64,000 bases of DNA, taken from Pseudomonas sp. FP453. GTDB lineage: Bacteria; Pseudomonadota; Gammaproteobacteria; Pseudomonadales; Pseudomonadaceae. Under the pieces are notes generated by a model, which saw nothing but the letters and a program-made list of their open reading frames with translations, was not told where the DNA came from and made no database searches. How positions within the stretch are numbered: position 1 is the stretch's first letter; every line of letters begins with the position of its first letter. This document shows positions 29,926 to 41,439 of this stretch, in pieces. The translations under genes were made by a program, and so were the position numbers. Where the stretch lies: assembly GCF_030687495.1 (NCBI RefSeq), contig NZ_CP117435.1, positions 4,530,501 through 4,594,500 of the forward strand. The letters are read 5' to 3'.

Positions 29926-29935
29926 TTGTACACAA
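29926..29935. promoter_or_regulatory. Possible GntR/FCD operator
   Basis: TTGTACACAA, a perfect 10-base palindrome in the gap between the GntR gene and the permease gene. It differs by one base from TTGTATACAA, the site type reported for several FCD-class GntR proteins. A short palindrome can arise by chance. Confidence 0.4.
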
Positions 29936-30051
29936 CCGCATGCGCCAACACACTGTACGGCTGTTTGTGGCTTCGGCTGTATTGCAATGAGTGGTTACGT
30001 TTGAGTTTAGGCTTGAATTCGCTTTTTCATAGGTAGAAGGAACACCGCTCC

Positions 30052-31242
30052 ATGACCGATGCCACCCAAGCGCCTCTGCGCCCGCTGGCCGACACGTCTC
30101 CATCGGCCGTCGTCGCCGGTTTTATCGCCATGATGACCGGCTACACCAGCTCCCTGGTGCTGATGTTCCAGGCCGGACAAGCCGCCGGCTTGACCACGGC
30201 ACAGATTTCTTCCTGGATCTGGGCGATTTCCATCGGCATGGCGGTGTGCAGCATCGGCTTGTCGCTGCGCTACCGCACGCCTATCACCATTGCCTGGTCG
30301 ACGCCCGGCGCGGCGCTGCTGATCACCAGCCTGGGCGGGGTGAGTTATGGCGAGGCGATTGGCGCCTACATCACTTGCGCGGTGCTGGTGACAATCTGCG
30401 GGTTGACCGGCAGCTTTGAAAAGCTGGTCAAACGCATTCCGGCGTCCTTGGCGGCCGCCTTGCTGGCGGGGATCCTGTTCAAGATCGGCAGCGAGATCTT
30501 CGTCGCCGCCCAACACCGTACCGGCCTGGTGCTGGGGATGTTTTTCACTTACCTGATCATCAAGCGCCTGTCGCCGCGTTATGCGGTGCTGGCTGCACTG
30601 GTGATCGGCACCGTATTGTCCGGGCTGATGGGCCTCCTGGATTTCAGCGGCTTTCACCTGGAAGTGGCGACGCCGGTGTGGACCACCCCGCACTTCTCCC
30701 TGGCCGCGACCATCAGCATCGGCATCCCGCTGTTCGTGGTGGCGATGACCTCGCAAAACATGCCGGGCGTCGCGGTGCTGCGGGCGGACGGGTACAACGT
30801 GCCCGCCTCCCCGTTGATCACCGCCACCGGCCTGGCCTCGCTGGTGCTGGCGCCCTTCGGCTCCCACGGCATCAACCTGGCGGCGATCAGCGCGGCGATC
30901 TGCACCGGGCCCCACGCCCATGAAGACCGCAACAAGCGCTACACGGCAGCGGTCTGGTGCGGGGTGTTCTACGGGATGGCCGGGGTGTTTGGCGCGACGC
31001 TGGCGGCACTGTTCGCCGCCTTGCCCAAGGAACTGGTGCTGTCGATTGCGGCATTGGCGCTGTTTGGCTCGATCATCAATGGCCTGAGCATCGCCATGAA
31101 TGAGCCGAAGGAACGGGAAGCGGCGCTGATCACCTTTATGGTCACGGCGTCTGGCTTGACGCTGTTTTCCATCGGCTCGGCGTTCTGGGGGATTGTCGCG
31201 GGGGTGTTGACGCTGCTGATTCTGAATTGGCGCAAGGCATAA
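30052..31242 (+). CDS. BenE/YdcO-family membrane transporter
   Basis: A 396-residue inner-membrane protein with about eleven or twelve hydrophobic helices. Family features are GFIAMMTGYTSSLVLMFQA near the N-terminus, TPITIAWSTPGAALL in the middle and NMPGVAVLRADGYNVPASPL. The BenE family was named for a benzoate/proton symporter; here the neighbours (guaD, xdh, GntR) suggest a purine-derived substrate, which is inference. AAGGA lies about eleven bases before ATG 30052. A strong terminator follows the stop. Confidence 0.86.
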   Translation: MTDATQAPLRPLADTSPSAVVAGFIAMMTGYTSSLVLMFQAGQAAGLTTAQISSWIWAISIGMAVCSIGLSLRYRTPITIAWSTPGAALLITSLGGVSYGEAIGAYITCAVLVTICGLTGSFEKLVKRIPASLAAALLAGILFKIGSEIFVAAQHRTGLVLGMFFTYLIIKRLSPRYAVLAALVIGTVLSGLMGLLDFSGFHLEVATPVWTTPHFSLAATISIGIPLFVVAMTSQNMPGVAVLRADGYNVPASPLITATGLASLVLAPFGSHGINLAAISAAICTGPHAHEDRNKRYTAAVWCGVFYGMAGVFGATLAALFAALPKELVLSIAALALFGSIINGLSIAMNEPKEREAALITFMVTASGLTLFSIGSAFWGIVAGVLTLLILNWRKA

Positions 31243-31274
31243 AAAAACGGCGACCCTCAGGTCGCCGTTTTTTT
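31241..31274. terminator. Bidirectional Rho-independent terminator
   Basis: AAAACGGCGACC and GGTCGCCGTTTT pair around a four-base loop, with A and T tracts on the two sides, so it can stop transcription from the BenE-type gene (plus) and from yggL (minus). Confidence 0.92.
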
Positions 31275-31279
31275 CAGTA

Positions 31280-31624
31280 TCACTTAGCCGCGTTGATCGG
31301 CTTTTCCGGATACCACACGTCCAGCAGCGGGCTGACTTCAGCCTTGGTCAGCTCGGAACGGGTTTTCAGCCAGGCTTCAACGGCAGCACGTTGCTCTTCG
31401 GAGACCGAGCCACGCTTCTGCAGGCAAACCAGACCGTAGTCATCGCCGCCAACATAACCCAGACCGTTGGCTTCCATGGCTTCGTTGATGAATGCTTCGA
31501 GGAAAGCGTCGATAGCTTCTTCACTCAGGCCTTCGTTGAAGTCCAGGTTCAGTTCGAAACCCAGCTCTTGAAATTCATCAACGCACAGTTTTTTGCGCAG
31601 ACGCTGGGAACGGTTAGTCGCCAT
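31280..31624 (-). CDS. yggL: YggL family protein (DUF469), 50S-associated
   Basis: A 114-residue small acidic protein with the family features MATNRSQRLRKKLCVDEFQELGF, then GGDDYGLVCLQ and a C-terminal WLKTRSELTKAEVSPLLDVWY. YggL homologues associate with the large ribosomal subunit. AGAGGAT lies about seven bases before the ATG. It diverges from dacB and converges with the permease gene through a shared terminator. Confidence 0.92.
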   Translation of the reverse strand: MATNRSQRLRKKLCVDEFQELGFELNLDFNEGLSEEAIDAFLEAFINEAMEANGLGYVGGDDYGLVCLQKRGSVSEEQRAAVEAWLKTRSELTKAEVSPLLDVWYPEKPINAAK

Positions 31625-31861
31625 TGGAACAATCCTCTTAAGTAATACCGGGCGGCACTTTAGCAGTTTAAGGCGGCGATTGCCCGACTCTCTGGGACGG
31701 GCGGCAAATTGCCTGCAAAAAAACGCCGATTTCCAGCTATCGTTCAGCTACAAGAGGCCCCACCTTGGGGCATAATGCCGACAATTTCGTGACCAATGAG
31801 GGATTTTTCTTATTTACCCCTCACCTTTTTCACCCTCCTCAGCAGTAGGGTTTTATTCTCT

Positions 31862-33322
31862 ATGATCAAATCTTTGCGTCCATTGCTCCTTGCCGGCCTT
31901 CTTCTGCCGCTGGCCTTCTCTGCCACCGCCGCCACCGTCAACAACACCCTGCCACCCAACGTCCAGCAGGCACTGTCCAAAGCCAAGCTGCAAAACAACG
32001 CACTGTCCCTGGTGATGATCCCCCTGAACGGCCCGGGCACGCCGACCATCTTCAACGCCGACGTCTCGGTAAACCCGGCGTCCACCATGAAGCTGGTCAC
32101 CACCTACGCCGCCCTGGAAATGCTCGGCCCCAACCACCAGTGGAAAACCGAGTTCTACACCGACGGCACCCTCAGCGGTGGCGTGTTGCACGGCAATCTG
32201 TACCTCAAGGGCGGCGGTGACCCCAAGCTGAACATGGAAAAGCTCTGGCTGCTGATGCGCGACCTGCGCGCCAACGGCGTGCAGCAAGTCACCGGCGACC
32301 TGGTGCTGGACCGTGCCTTCTTCAAACAGCCGCTGTTGCCCGAGTTCAATGACGACGGCAACGACGAGAACAAACCCTTCCTGGTCAAACCCGACGCCTT
32401 GCTGGTCAACCTCAAGGCCCTGCGCTTCGTGACCCGTAATGACTCAGGCCGGGTCATCGTGTCCGTCGAGCCGCCGATTGCCAGTATCCGTATCGACAAC
32501 CAGGTCAAAGTGTCCAACACCAAGCAGTGCACCGGCGACGTGCGCTACAACCCGGTCACCGCCGCCGATGGCAGCGTGACGGTCACCGTCAGCGGCCAAC
32601 TGGCCGATGGCTGCAGCTCGCAGACTTATCTGTCGCTGCTCGACCACGCCACCTACACCGCCGGCGCCGTGCGGGCGATCTGGCAGGAACTGGGCGGCAG
32701 CATCCAGGGCCGCGATATCCAGGCGCCGGTGCCGAAGGACGCCAAGGTCCTGGCTCGCGCGTTCTCGCCGGACCTGGCGGAAATCATCCGCGACATCAAC
32801 AAATACAGTAACAACACCATGGCCCAGCAGTTGTTCCTGAGCCTGGGCGCGCAGTTTCGCAACGATGCCGACGGCGACGACGCCAAGGCCGGCCAGCGCG
32901 TCGTGCGCCAGTGGCTGGCGAAAAAAGGCATTACCGCGCCGCACCTGGTGATGGAGAACGGGTCCGGCCTGTCCCGTGCCGAACGGGTCAGCGCCCGGGA
33001 AATGGCGGCGATGCTGCAGGCCGCGTGGAAAAGCCCGTATGCGGCGGAATACATCAGCTCGCTGCCGATTGCCGGCACCGACGGCACCATGCGCAAACGC
33101 CTGAAGACCACCGCCATGCGCGGCGAGGCCCACGTCAAGACCGGCACCTTGAACACCGTGCGCGCCATTGCCGGGTTCAGCCGCGACAACAACGGCAACA
33201 CCTGGGCAGTGGTGGCAATCCTCAACGATCCGAAGCCGTGGGGCGCTTCGTCGGTGCTGGATCAAGTGCTGCTGGACTTGTATCGCCAGCCGAAACTGGC
33301 GGCGGCTGCGCCCGTTCTCTGA
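31862..33322 (+). CDS. dacB: D-alanyl-D-alanine carboxypeptidase/endopeptidase (PBP4)
   Basis: Low-molecular-weight class C penicillin-binding protein (486 residues) that trims or cuts peptidoglycan cross-links in the periplasm. A signal peptide (MIKSLRPLLLAGLLLPLAFSATA) is followed by the active-site STMK near residue 74, YSNN (SxN) near 315 and HVKTGT (KTG) near 425. The large inserted domains between STMK and SxN are typical of PBP4. ATG 31862 gives the signal peptide; the open frame upstream does not. A tandem REPIN array starts nine bases after the stop. Confidence 0.93.
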   Translation: MIKSLRPLLLAGLLLPLAFSATAATVNNTLPPNVQQALSKAKLQNNALSLVMIPLNGPGTPTIFNADVSVNPASTMKLVTTYAALEMLGPNHQWKTEFYTDGTLSGGVLHGNLYLKGGGDPKLNMEKLWLLMRDLRANGVQQVTGDLVLDRAFFKQPLLPEFNDDGNDENKPFLVKPDALLVNLKALRFVTRNDSGRVIVSVEPPIASIRIDNQVKVSNTKQCTGDVRYNPVTAADGSVTVTVSGQLADGCSSQTYLSLLDHATYTAGAVRAIWQELGGSIQGRDIQAPVPKDAKVLARAFSPDLAEIIRDINKYSNNTMAQQLFLSLGAQFRNDADGDDAKAGQRVVRQWLAKKGITAPHLVMENGSGLSRAERVSAREMAAMLQAAWKSPYAAEYISSLPIAGTDGTMRKRLKTTAMRGEAHVKTGTLNTVRAIAGFSRDNNGNTWAVVAILNDPKPWGASSVLDQVLLDLYRQPKLAAAAPVL

Positions 33323-33330
33323 CCCCGGAA

Positions 33331-34134
33331 GGCAGAGTGTCAGTTTGCATATGAGTGACTGATACACCGCCATCGCAGGCAAGCCAGCTCCCACAGTGGA
33401 TTGGGTTCACAAAGCAAAATGGGTGTGAACCCGATCAAAATGTGGGAGCGGGCTTGCTCGCGATGGCAGAGTGTCAATTTGCATATCTGTGACTGACACG
33501 CCGCTATCGCAGGCAAGCCAGCTCCCACAGTGGATTGGGTTCGCAAAGCAAAATGGGTGTGAACCCGATCAAAATGTGGGAGCGGGCTTGCCCGCGATGG
33601 CAGAGTGTCAATTTGCATATCTGTGACTGACACGCCGCTATCGCAGCAAGCCCAGCTCCCACAGTGGATTGGGTTCGCAAAGCAAAATGGGTGTGAACCC
33701 GATCAAAATGTGGGAGCGGGCTTGCCCGCGATGGCAGAGTGTCAATTTGCATATCTGTGACTGACACGCCGCTATCGCAGGCAAGCCAGCTCCCACAGTG
33801 GATTGGGTTCGCAAAGCAAAATGGGTGTGAACCCGATCAAAATGTGGGAGCGGGCTTGCCCGCGATGGCAGAGTGTCAATTTGCATATCTGTGACTGACA
33901 CGCCGCTATCGCAGGCAAGCCAGCTCCCACAGTGGATTGGGTTCGCAAAGCAAAATGGGTGTGAACCCGATCAAAATGTGGGAGCGGGTTTGCCCGCGAT
34001 GGCAGAGTGTCAATTTGCATGTCTGTGACTGACACGCCGCTATCGCAGGCAAGCCAGCTCCCACAGTGGATTGGGTTCGCAAAGCAAAATGGGTGTGAAC
34101 CCGATCAAAATGTGGGAGCGGGCTTGCCCGCGAT
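33331..34134. repeat. Tandem array of six 134-bp REPIN-containing units
   Basis: Six consecutive 134-base units begin at 33331, 33465, 33599, 33733, 33867 and 34001; a seventh start at 34135 breaks off after two bases of the motif. Each unit holds a REP of the GCTGGCTTGCCTGC type, a 44-base spacer with GGGTTC...GTGAACCC pairing, a REP of the GCGGGCTTGCCCGC type, and a linker with GTGTCA...TGACAC. Inner units are nearly identical; the first unit carries the most changes, and the third has a rearranged CAGCAAGCCCAGC. The array fills the gap between the convergent dacB and diguanylate cyclase genes. Confidence 0.95.
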
Positions 34135-34154
34135 GGCGATCGCTCAGTCACCCA

Positions 34155-36563
34155 TCAGTTGACTGACCTGCCGCTATCCCGGGCCTCCACCCGATCCCGA
34201 CCGGTCTGCTTGGCGACATACACCGCCGAGTCAGCACGCAGCAACAAACCGTCAATCCCCTCATCAACGCGCCAACTGGCCACGCCAAAGCTCGCGGTGA
34301 CGATGCCCACCGGCTCCATCGGCTCGCTGCGCAACGACTGCCACAACTCCATCGCCAGGCTGTAGGCCTGCTCGCCATCGGTGTTGGGGCACAGCACCAT
34401 GAACTCTTCCCCACCCAGGCGGCAGAACACGTCGGTACGCCGCAGGCGCACGCTGATGCGCTTGCACAACTCCTGCAACACGCCGTCGCCCACGCCATGC
34501 CCGTGCTGGTCGTTGATCCGCTTGAAGTGGTCGATATCCAGCATGATCAGCGACAGCGACCCCGACACCCGGTTGAGCCGCACCATCTCGGCCTTGAGGC
34601 GATCCTGGAAATACCGACGGTTATGAATACCCGTCAGGGAGTCGGTAATCGACAGGGCGCGCAGCTCTTCCTCGACCCGTTTCAAATCGGAAATATCCGA
34701 CACATAGCCATGCCACAACGTACCGCCTCCGGGTAACTCTTCCGGCGTAGCCTCGCCGCGAATCCAGCGCACGCCGCGCTGCGGCAACTGCACGCGGTAT
34801 TCTTCACGCCAATGGCTCAATTGCAGCGCCGACAAGCGAATCGAGGCGCGCACCCGCTCGATGTCCAGGGGATGAATGCGGTCCAGCGCCTTGCTGGCGT
34901 CCTGTTGCAACACCCCCGGTTCGATCTCGTAGATATCGCGTATGCCATCGCTGGCGTAGATAAAGCGCCAGTTGTCCTTGGGCTCGAGGGTGAACTGGAA
35001 GATCCCGCCGGGGACATGGGCGCTGAGTTTTTTCAGCAGGCGATCCCGTGCAGCCAAGGCTTCGTAGGCACGCTTTTGTTCGGTGACGTCCAGGTAAATC
35101 GCCAAGTGCCCCACCCACAAGCCATGGTCATCCAGCAACACCGTGGCCAGCATATTCACCGTCAACTGGCTGTCATCCTGGCGTTTCAAGGTCCACTCGC
35201 GGGCCTCGTGCTGGTGGTCAGGGCTCTCGACCAACATCGCCTGGCTCGGCGGGATGCGCTTGCCCATGACCATGCTCAGGCTGGCGGCGCGCGCGTCCAG
35301 CTCGGGGGCCAGGTGCAGGCTTTCCAGGGTCAGGCGGCCCAGCACTTCATCGGACTTGAAGCCCAGCATCTGCTCGGCGCCGGCATTGAACGTATTGATC
35401 ACGCCGCGCAGGTCGGTGGCAATGATCGCCACCTGGGTCGCCGCGTTCAGCACGCTGCGCAACTGACCATGGGCGCCGCGCAACTCAAGCTCGCTCAGGC
35501 GCAATTGCTCGGTGCGTTGCTCGACCATTTTCAGCGCGCGCTGACGCTGGCTGACCAGCACATACAGCAACGCGCTGAGCAGCAGGCTGAGCAGGCCGCC
35601 CATGGTCAGGATCGTGTTCATCGAAGAGTGGTTGGCCTGGTCGAACACCTGGCTCGCTTGCAGGCTCAGGGCGTAGACGTGATCGCCCAGGGTCAGCCGG
35701 CGCGCGGCGGCCAGGTCGCTGCTGCCTGGTGCATTGCTGGATGCATAAAGCACGCGCTTCTGGGTGTCGGAGGTGTCGATGATCTGCATCACCAGGTTGT
35801 CGCGGTTGGGTTTGGGCAAGCCATCGGCCACCAACTGCCGCATGCTGATCACCGCCATCACGAAGCCATAGGCCTCGGGCTGGGATTGCTGGCTGTCCGG
35901 CAGCTTGCTGACGGGGGCTACCAGCAATACGCCAGCGGCATAGGACGGTTCCACCCCCACCAGTTGCATGGGTTGCGACACCGCCATCTTGCCGGTCTTC
36001 AGCGCACGCTCAAGGGCTGAACGGCGCAGTGGCTGGGCCAGCAGGTCAAAGCCCAATGGCGAACCGAGCAGGCTCTGGGTCTGGCTGTAGAGCACCGGCA
36101 CGTATTCATCGCGCTCGGGCGCTGGGGCCAACTCGCCCGTGGCGTCCAGCTCGCGAATGACAAAAGGCTTGCCGCGCTGGCGTGACACCTCCTGCTCAAA
36201 CGCGCTGCGCTGGTCGCGAAACACCCGCGGCGCCCAGGAATAGGCACGGGCGCGCAGCAGCAGGGGTTGGGCGAAACCATCGAACTCGTCACGGGAGACG
36301 TCGCCGGAGTTGACGAAGAAACGCCGCAGACTACCCAGGCGTTGCTCCTGGTCCTCAAAGCGCTCTTGCAGGCGGCTGTAGCGTTCATTGACCAGCAACT
36401 GAAAGCGCTGGCGCAGCTGTTGCTGATAGAGGTTGGACGCCGCCCACGCGACAATCAGCGTCAGCGCAGCGCCCGCCAATAACACCACCAATGCCACCAG
36501 CCAAGCCGATGCCTGCTCACTGATAAAACCAAGGATTTTCGGGCGAACGGCTTGCAACGGCAT
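34155..36563 (-). CDS. Membrane sensor diguanylate cyclase (CHASE-PAS-PAS-GGDEF)
   Basis: An 802-residue inner-membrane protein. A first transmembrane helix (WLVALVVLLAGAALTLIVAWAAS) and a second near residue 320 (MGGLLSLLLSALLYVLVS) enclose a periplasmic CHASE-type sensor domain with the WAPRVFRDQRSAFE signature. Two PAS domains follow (from SVLNAATQVAIIATD and ANVPGGIFQF-like segment near residue 525), then GGDEF with active site GGEEF near residue 720 and the product-inhibition site RRTD five residues before it. It is predicted to make cyclic di-GMP. The ligand is unknown. ATG 36563 was chosen; an upstream GTG is three codons away. Confidence 0.9.
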   Translation of the reverse strand: MPLQAVRPKILGFISEQASAWLVALVVLLAGAALTLIVAWAASNLYQQQLRQRFQLLVNERYSRLQERFEDQEQRLGSLRRFFVNSGDVSRDEFDGFAQPLLLRARAYSWAPRVFRDQRSAFEQEVSRQRGKPFVIRELDATGELAPAPERDEYVPVLYSQTQSLLGSPLGFDLLAQPLRRSALERALKTGKMAVSQPMQLVGVEPSYAAGVLLVAPVSKLPDSQQSQPEAYGFVMAVISMRQLVADGLPKPNRDNLVMQIIDTSDTQKRVLYASSNAPGSSDLAAARRLTLGDHVYALSLQASQVFDQANHSSMNTILTMGGLLSLLLSALLYVLVSQRQRALKMVEQRTEQLRLSELELRGAHGQLRSVLNAATQVAIIATDLRGVINTFNAGAEQMLGFKSDEVLGRLTLESLHLAPELDARAASLSMVMGKRIPPSQAMLVESPDHQHEAREWTLKRQDDSQLTVNMLATVLLDDHGLWVGHLAIYLDVTEQKRAYEALAARDRLLKKLSAHVPGGIFQFTLEPKDNWRFIYASDGIRDIYEIEPGVLQQDASKALDRIHPLDIERVRASIRLSALQLSHWREEYRVQLPQRGVRWIRGEATPEELPGGGTLWHGYVSDISDLKRVEEELRALSITDSLTGIHNRRYFQDRLKAEMVRLNRVSGSLSLIMLDIDHFKRINDQHGHGVGDGVLQELCKRISVRLRRTDVFCRLGGEEFMVLCPNTDGEQAYSLAMELWQSLRSEPMEPVGIVTASFGVASWRVDEGIDGLLLRADSAVYVAKQTGRDRVEARDSGRSVN

Positions 36564-36650
36564 AAGCAACACTCACAACGCCAGCGTGCGGGGGGTGTCA
36601 CTTTGGCTAGGCGTTAAGTTATAGCCATCGGGCCTGTATTTGACCAGCGT

Positions 36651-36692
36651 AAAAAAGCCGCAAGGCCGGAATATTCCAGGCTTGCGGCTTTT
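36651..36692 (-). terminator. Rho-independent terminator after rlmKL
   Basis: AAAAGCCGCAAG and CTTGCGGCTTTT form a 12-bp stem with an internal GGAATATTCC hairpin; on the minus strand the stem is followed by six T residues. It lies 11 bases after the rlmKL stop. Confidence 0.85.
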
Positions 36693-36703
36693 AGTGACGG
36701 CGA

Positions 36704-38968
<2,265 letters not shown>

Positions 38969-39500
38969 GGGGCATTCCAGGCTTTTCAGCAATAAATGAA
39001 CGGGCGACGCATCGCCGGCTCGGTTTTCAATCAAGCACTTTTCTTGAAGAGTGCTCGCGTGGCACGAATGTGCCGTCCCACCCCGCCTGCCAGGCCTTTA
39101 GGCCGTGGTTGACGGGGCAGATAGATAATGTGGCGTAACAAAAGGAAATATTCCGACCCTTCGTCGAATAGTAACCGACTGCAACGGGCGGACATTCTCA
39201 CTAAAGGATTAAACCCATCCTCTTTGCAGGGTGCATCATAGCTGGCTTTGCCCATTAAATGGGGCGAAAAGCCACCCTAGCTTATGGCTATAGCATCGTT
39301 ATCGTTACGTGCTTATGACAAAACGATCATTGAATCCATGTGACCTATTGGTTAGAACTCAACACAGGTTGGCGCCGTAACGACGCCGACACATAGGCTC
39401 GCCACGCCGGCAGCGAGCCCACCAACGGCAGAAAAACTCTGCCCGGCCCCAGACGAGGCCGAAGGATATCAAGACAGTCAACAAGTGAGGGAAACACCCT
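38969..39500. other. Long intergenic region between rlmKL and rmf
   Basis: About 530 bases with no convincing protein gene; a 74-codon frame on the minus strand at 39031-39255 has no family resemblance. The right part is the structured rmf leader, with three hairpins: GGCTCGC/GCGAGCC (39396-39419), GGCAGA/TCTGCC (39427-39443) and GGCC/GGCC (39445-39460). The left part should hold the rlmKL promoter, which I could not place. Confidence 0.5.
39330..39358 (+). promoter_or_regulatory. Possible promoter of rmf
   Basis: TTGAAT (39330-39335) and TAGAAC (39353-39358) are 17 bases apart. The -10 resembles stationary-phase (RpoS) promoters, which fits known rmf behaviour. It would give a 5' leader of about 135 bases containing three hairpins. 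Confidence 0.35.
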
Positions 39501-39716
39501 ATGAGAAGACTTAAGCGTGATCCGTTGGAAAGAGCATTTTTACGCGGATATCAATATGGCGTTCATGGCAAATCCCGTGAGCTTTGCCCATTTACTCTAC
39601 CGTCGGTACGCCAAGCCTGGATCAACGGCTGGCGAGAAGGACGCGGCGACAACTGGGACGGTATGACTGGCACTGCGGGAATCCACAGACTCAACGAACT
39701 TCACGCCGTCGGCTAA
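39501..39716 (+). CDS. rmf: Ribosome modulation factor
   Basis: A 71-residue basic protein that helps convert 70S ribosomes into inactive 100S dimers in stationary phase. MRRLKRDPLERAFLRGYQYGVHGKSRELCPF and the C-terminal RQAWINGWREGR are diagnostic of Rmf. GAGGGA lies nine bases before the ATG. It is monocistronic: a terminator follows at 39802. Confidence 0.96.
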   Translation: MRRLKRDPLERAFLRGYQYGVHGKSRELCPFTLPSVRQAWINGWREGRGDNWDGMTGTAGIHRLNELHAVG

Positions 39717-39801
39717 TCAGGGCATTCAATTCCGACATACACTGTTGAAGATGTAACGACTTAACCACGCACGTCCTATCCGGGCGGCGGGCTTCGGCCC
39801 A

Positions 39802-39828
39802 GGGGGCTCCTTTATGGAGCCCTTTTTA
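39802..39828 (+). terminator. Rho-independent terminator after rmf
   Basis: GGGCTCC and GGAGCCC pair around TTTAT and are followed by five T residues. Confidence 0.9.
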
Positions 39829-39842
39829 TTGGCTGAAAATTA

Positions 39843-39864
39843 CTGTGGGAGCGGGCTCCCACAG
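39843..39864. repeat. Collapsed REP palindrome
   Basis: CTGTGGGAGCGGGCTCCCACAG is a perfect palindrome that looks like two REP half-sequences joined with the central part deleted. It lies between rmf and the 3' end of pyrD. Confidence 0.6.
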
Positions 39865-39872
39865 TCAAGGCA

Positions 39873-40892
39873 TCAGCGCAGTGCCGCAATCGCATCCACC
39901 GACTGGCGAATCAACGCCGGGCCCTTGTAGATAAAGCCGGAGTACAACTGCACCAGGCTGGCGCCAGCCGCGATCTTCTCGGCCGCATGCTGGCCTTCGG
40001 TGATGCCACCGGCGGCGATGATCGGCAAGCGCCCGGCCAGTTCGGCTGCCAGGACCTTGACGATATGGGTGCTCTGCTCACGCACCGGCGCGCCCGACAG
40101 GCCGCCCGCTTCGTCGCCATGGGCCAGGCCTTCGACGCCAACACGGCTGAGGGTGGTATTGGTCGCGATCACTGCGTCCATGCCCGAGTCCACCAGGGCC
40201 TGGGCCACCAGCACGGTCTCTTCGTCGCTCATGTCCGGGGCAATCTTGATTGCCAACGGCACACGCTTGCCATGGCGCACGGCCAGGTCTTCCTGGCGCT
40301 GGCGCAAGGCTTCGAGCAATTGTTTGAGGGAGTCACCGAACTGCAGGCTGCGCAGGCCCGGGGTGTTGGGCGAGCTGACGTTGACGGTGACGTAACTGGC
40401 GTGGGCGTAGACCTTGTCCAGGCAGATCAGGTAGTCATCCACCGCACGCTCCACCGGCGTGTCGAAGTTCTTGCCGATGTTGATGCCGAGGATACCCTTG
40501 TACTTCGCCGCCTGAACCCGCGACAGCAAGTGATCCACGCCCAGGTTGTTGAAGCCCATGCGGTTGATGATCGCTTCAGCTTCCGGCAGGCGGAAGATAC
40601 GCGGCTTGGGGTTGCCCGGCTGTGGACGCGGGGTCACGGTGCCGATCTCGACAAAACCGAAACCCAGCTGCGCAAAGCCATCGATGGCCGCACCGTTCTT
40701 GTCCAGGCCAGCCGCCAGCCCGACCGGGTTGGGGAAGTCGAGCCCCATCACCGATACCGGCATCTTTGCCGGTGCCTTGCATACCAGGCCATTGAGCCCC
40801 AGGCGGCCACCTGCACCGATCAGGTCCAGGGACAGATCGTGGGAGGTTTCCGGGGAAAGTTTGAACAACAGCTGGCGGGCCAGGGTATACAT
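39873..40892 (-). CDS. pyrD: Dihydroorotate dehydrogenase (quinone), class 2
   Basis: Membrane-associated FMN enzyme of pyrimidine synthesis (339 residues) that oxidises dihydroorotate to orotate with a quinone acceptor. The N-terminal helix typical of class 2 ([19 protein letters not shown]) is present, with [30 protein letters not shown] (catalytic serine) and the C-terminal phosphate-binding [11 protein letters not shown] and [12 protein letters not shown] 40892 is the family start; its ribosome binding site is weak. Confidence 0.96.
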   Translation of the reverse strand: MYTLARQLLFKLSPETSHDLSLDLIGAGGRLGLNGLVCKAPAKMPVSVMGLDFPNPVGLAAGLDKNGAAIDGFAQLGFGFVEIGTVTPRPQPGNPKPRIFRLPEAEAIINRMGFNNLGVDHLLSRVQAAKYKGILGINIGKNFDTPVERAVDDYLICLDKVYAHASYVTVNVSSPNTPGLRSLQFGDSLKQLLEALRQRQEDLAVRHGKRVPLAIKIAPDMSDEETVLVAQALVDSGMDAVIATNTTLSRVGVEGLAHGDEAGGLSGAPVREQSTHIVKVLAAELAGRLPIIAAGGITEGQHAAEKIAAGASLVQLYSGFIYKGPALIRQSVDAIAALR

Positions 40893-40977
40893 GGGCGGGC
40901 TAGACTCGGATGGCGGCGAAAGGTGGCGACGATTATAGCCGGGGTGGCGGGCTGCATGCGAGGCGTGCCGCCAATCA

Positions 40978-41439
40978 TCATGGGCGATTGGCAACCAGCT
41001 CTTCGTAGCGTGCCCAGATCTTCTGCGCGTATTGCAGGCGCAAGGCATCACGTTTGGGGCCTGCCCCGCCACCGACGTTATAGGAGCCGACAGCCGTCCA
41101 GTTGTAACCAAAGCGCTGGATGAACTCGGTAAGAATCGACGCTGCCACCTCCACCGAGAGACACGGCTCGCTCAACAACCGTTCTTCCGTAATGCCCAGC
41201 TTCAGCAGGCGGGGCAGATGAATGCTGTTGATCTGCATCAAGCCGATATCCCGCGTGCCATTGCTGTTGGCATTGTTGATGGTCTGCGCGCGGTAACCCG
41301 ACTCGACAGCAGCGATGGCCTGCAGCAACTCCGGCTCAAGGTCATAACGGCTGGCCACTTCATCCCAGCAGTATGCCAGCGCCGGGCTGCTGCCCATCAA
41401 CAGGCTCAACAACAGGCTTTTCCCCCAGGTTTCAAACAT
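40978..41439 (-). CDS. IagB-like lytic transglycosylase of a T3SS relic
   Basis: A 153-residue exported SLT-domain transglycosylase (signal peptide [22 protein letters not shown]). The catalytic glutamate is in [13 protein letters not shown], followed by [18 protein letters not shown] and the [16 protein letters not shown] segment. It closely resembles IagB of Salmonella SPI-1, which opens peptidoglycan for type III secretion assembly. It overlaps the preceding HilA-like gene by eight bases, mirroring the hilA-iagB pair. This member looks intact, but no secretion machine remains nearby. Confidence 0.85.
   Translation of the reverse strand: MFETWGKSLLLSLLMGSSPALAYCWDEVASRYDLEPELLQAIAAVESGYRAQTINNANSNGTRDIGLMQINSIHLPRLLKLGITEERLLSEPCLSVEVAASILTEFIQRFGYNWTAVGSYNVGGGAGPKRDALRLQYAQKIWARYEELVANRP

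Noticed and set aside
33331..34134. Possible CRISPR array because of regular spacing.
   Set aside because: The whole 134-base unit is conserved, with no unique spacers, and no cas genes are present; the units are REPINs.
33340..34151. Overlapping 81-97 codon frames repeated every 134 bases.
   Set aside because: They are translations of the REPIN array; they lack ribosome binding sites and shift with each repeat.
39031..39255. 74-codon frame between rlmKL and rmf.
   Set aside because: No family resemblance, no convincing ribosome binding site, and it overlaps the expected rlmKL promoter region.
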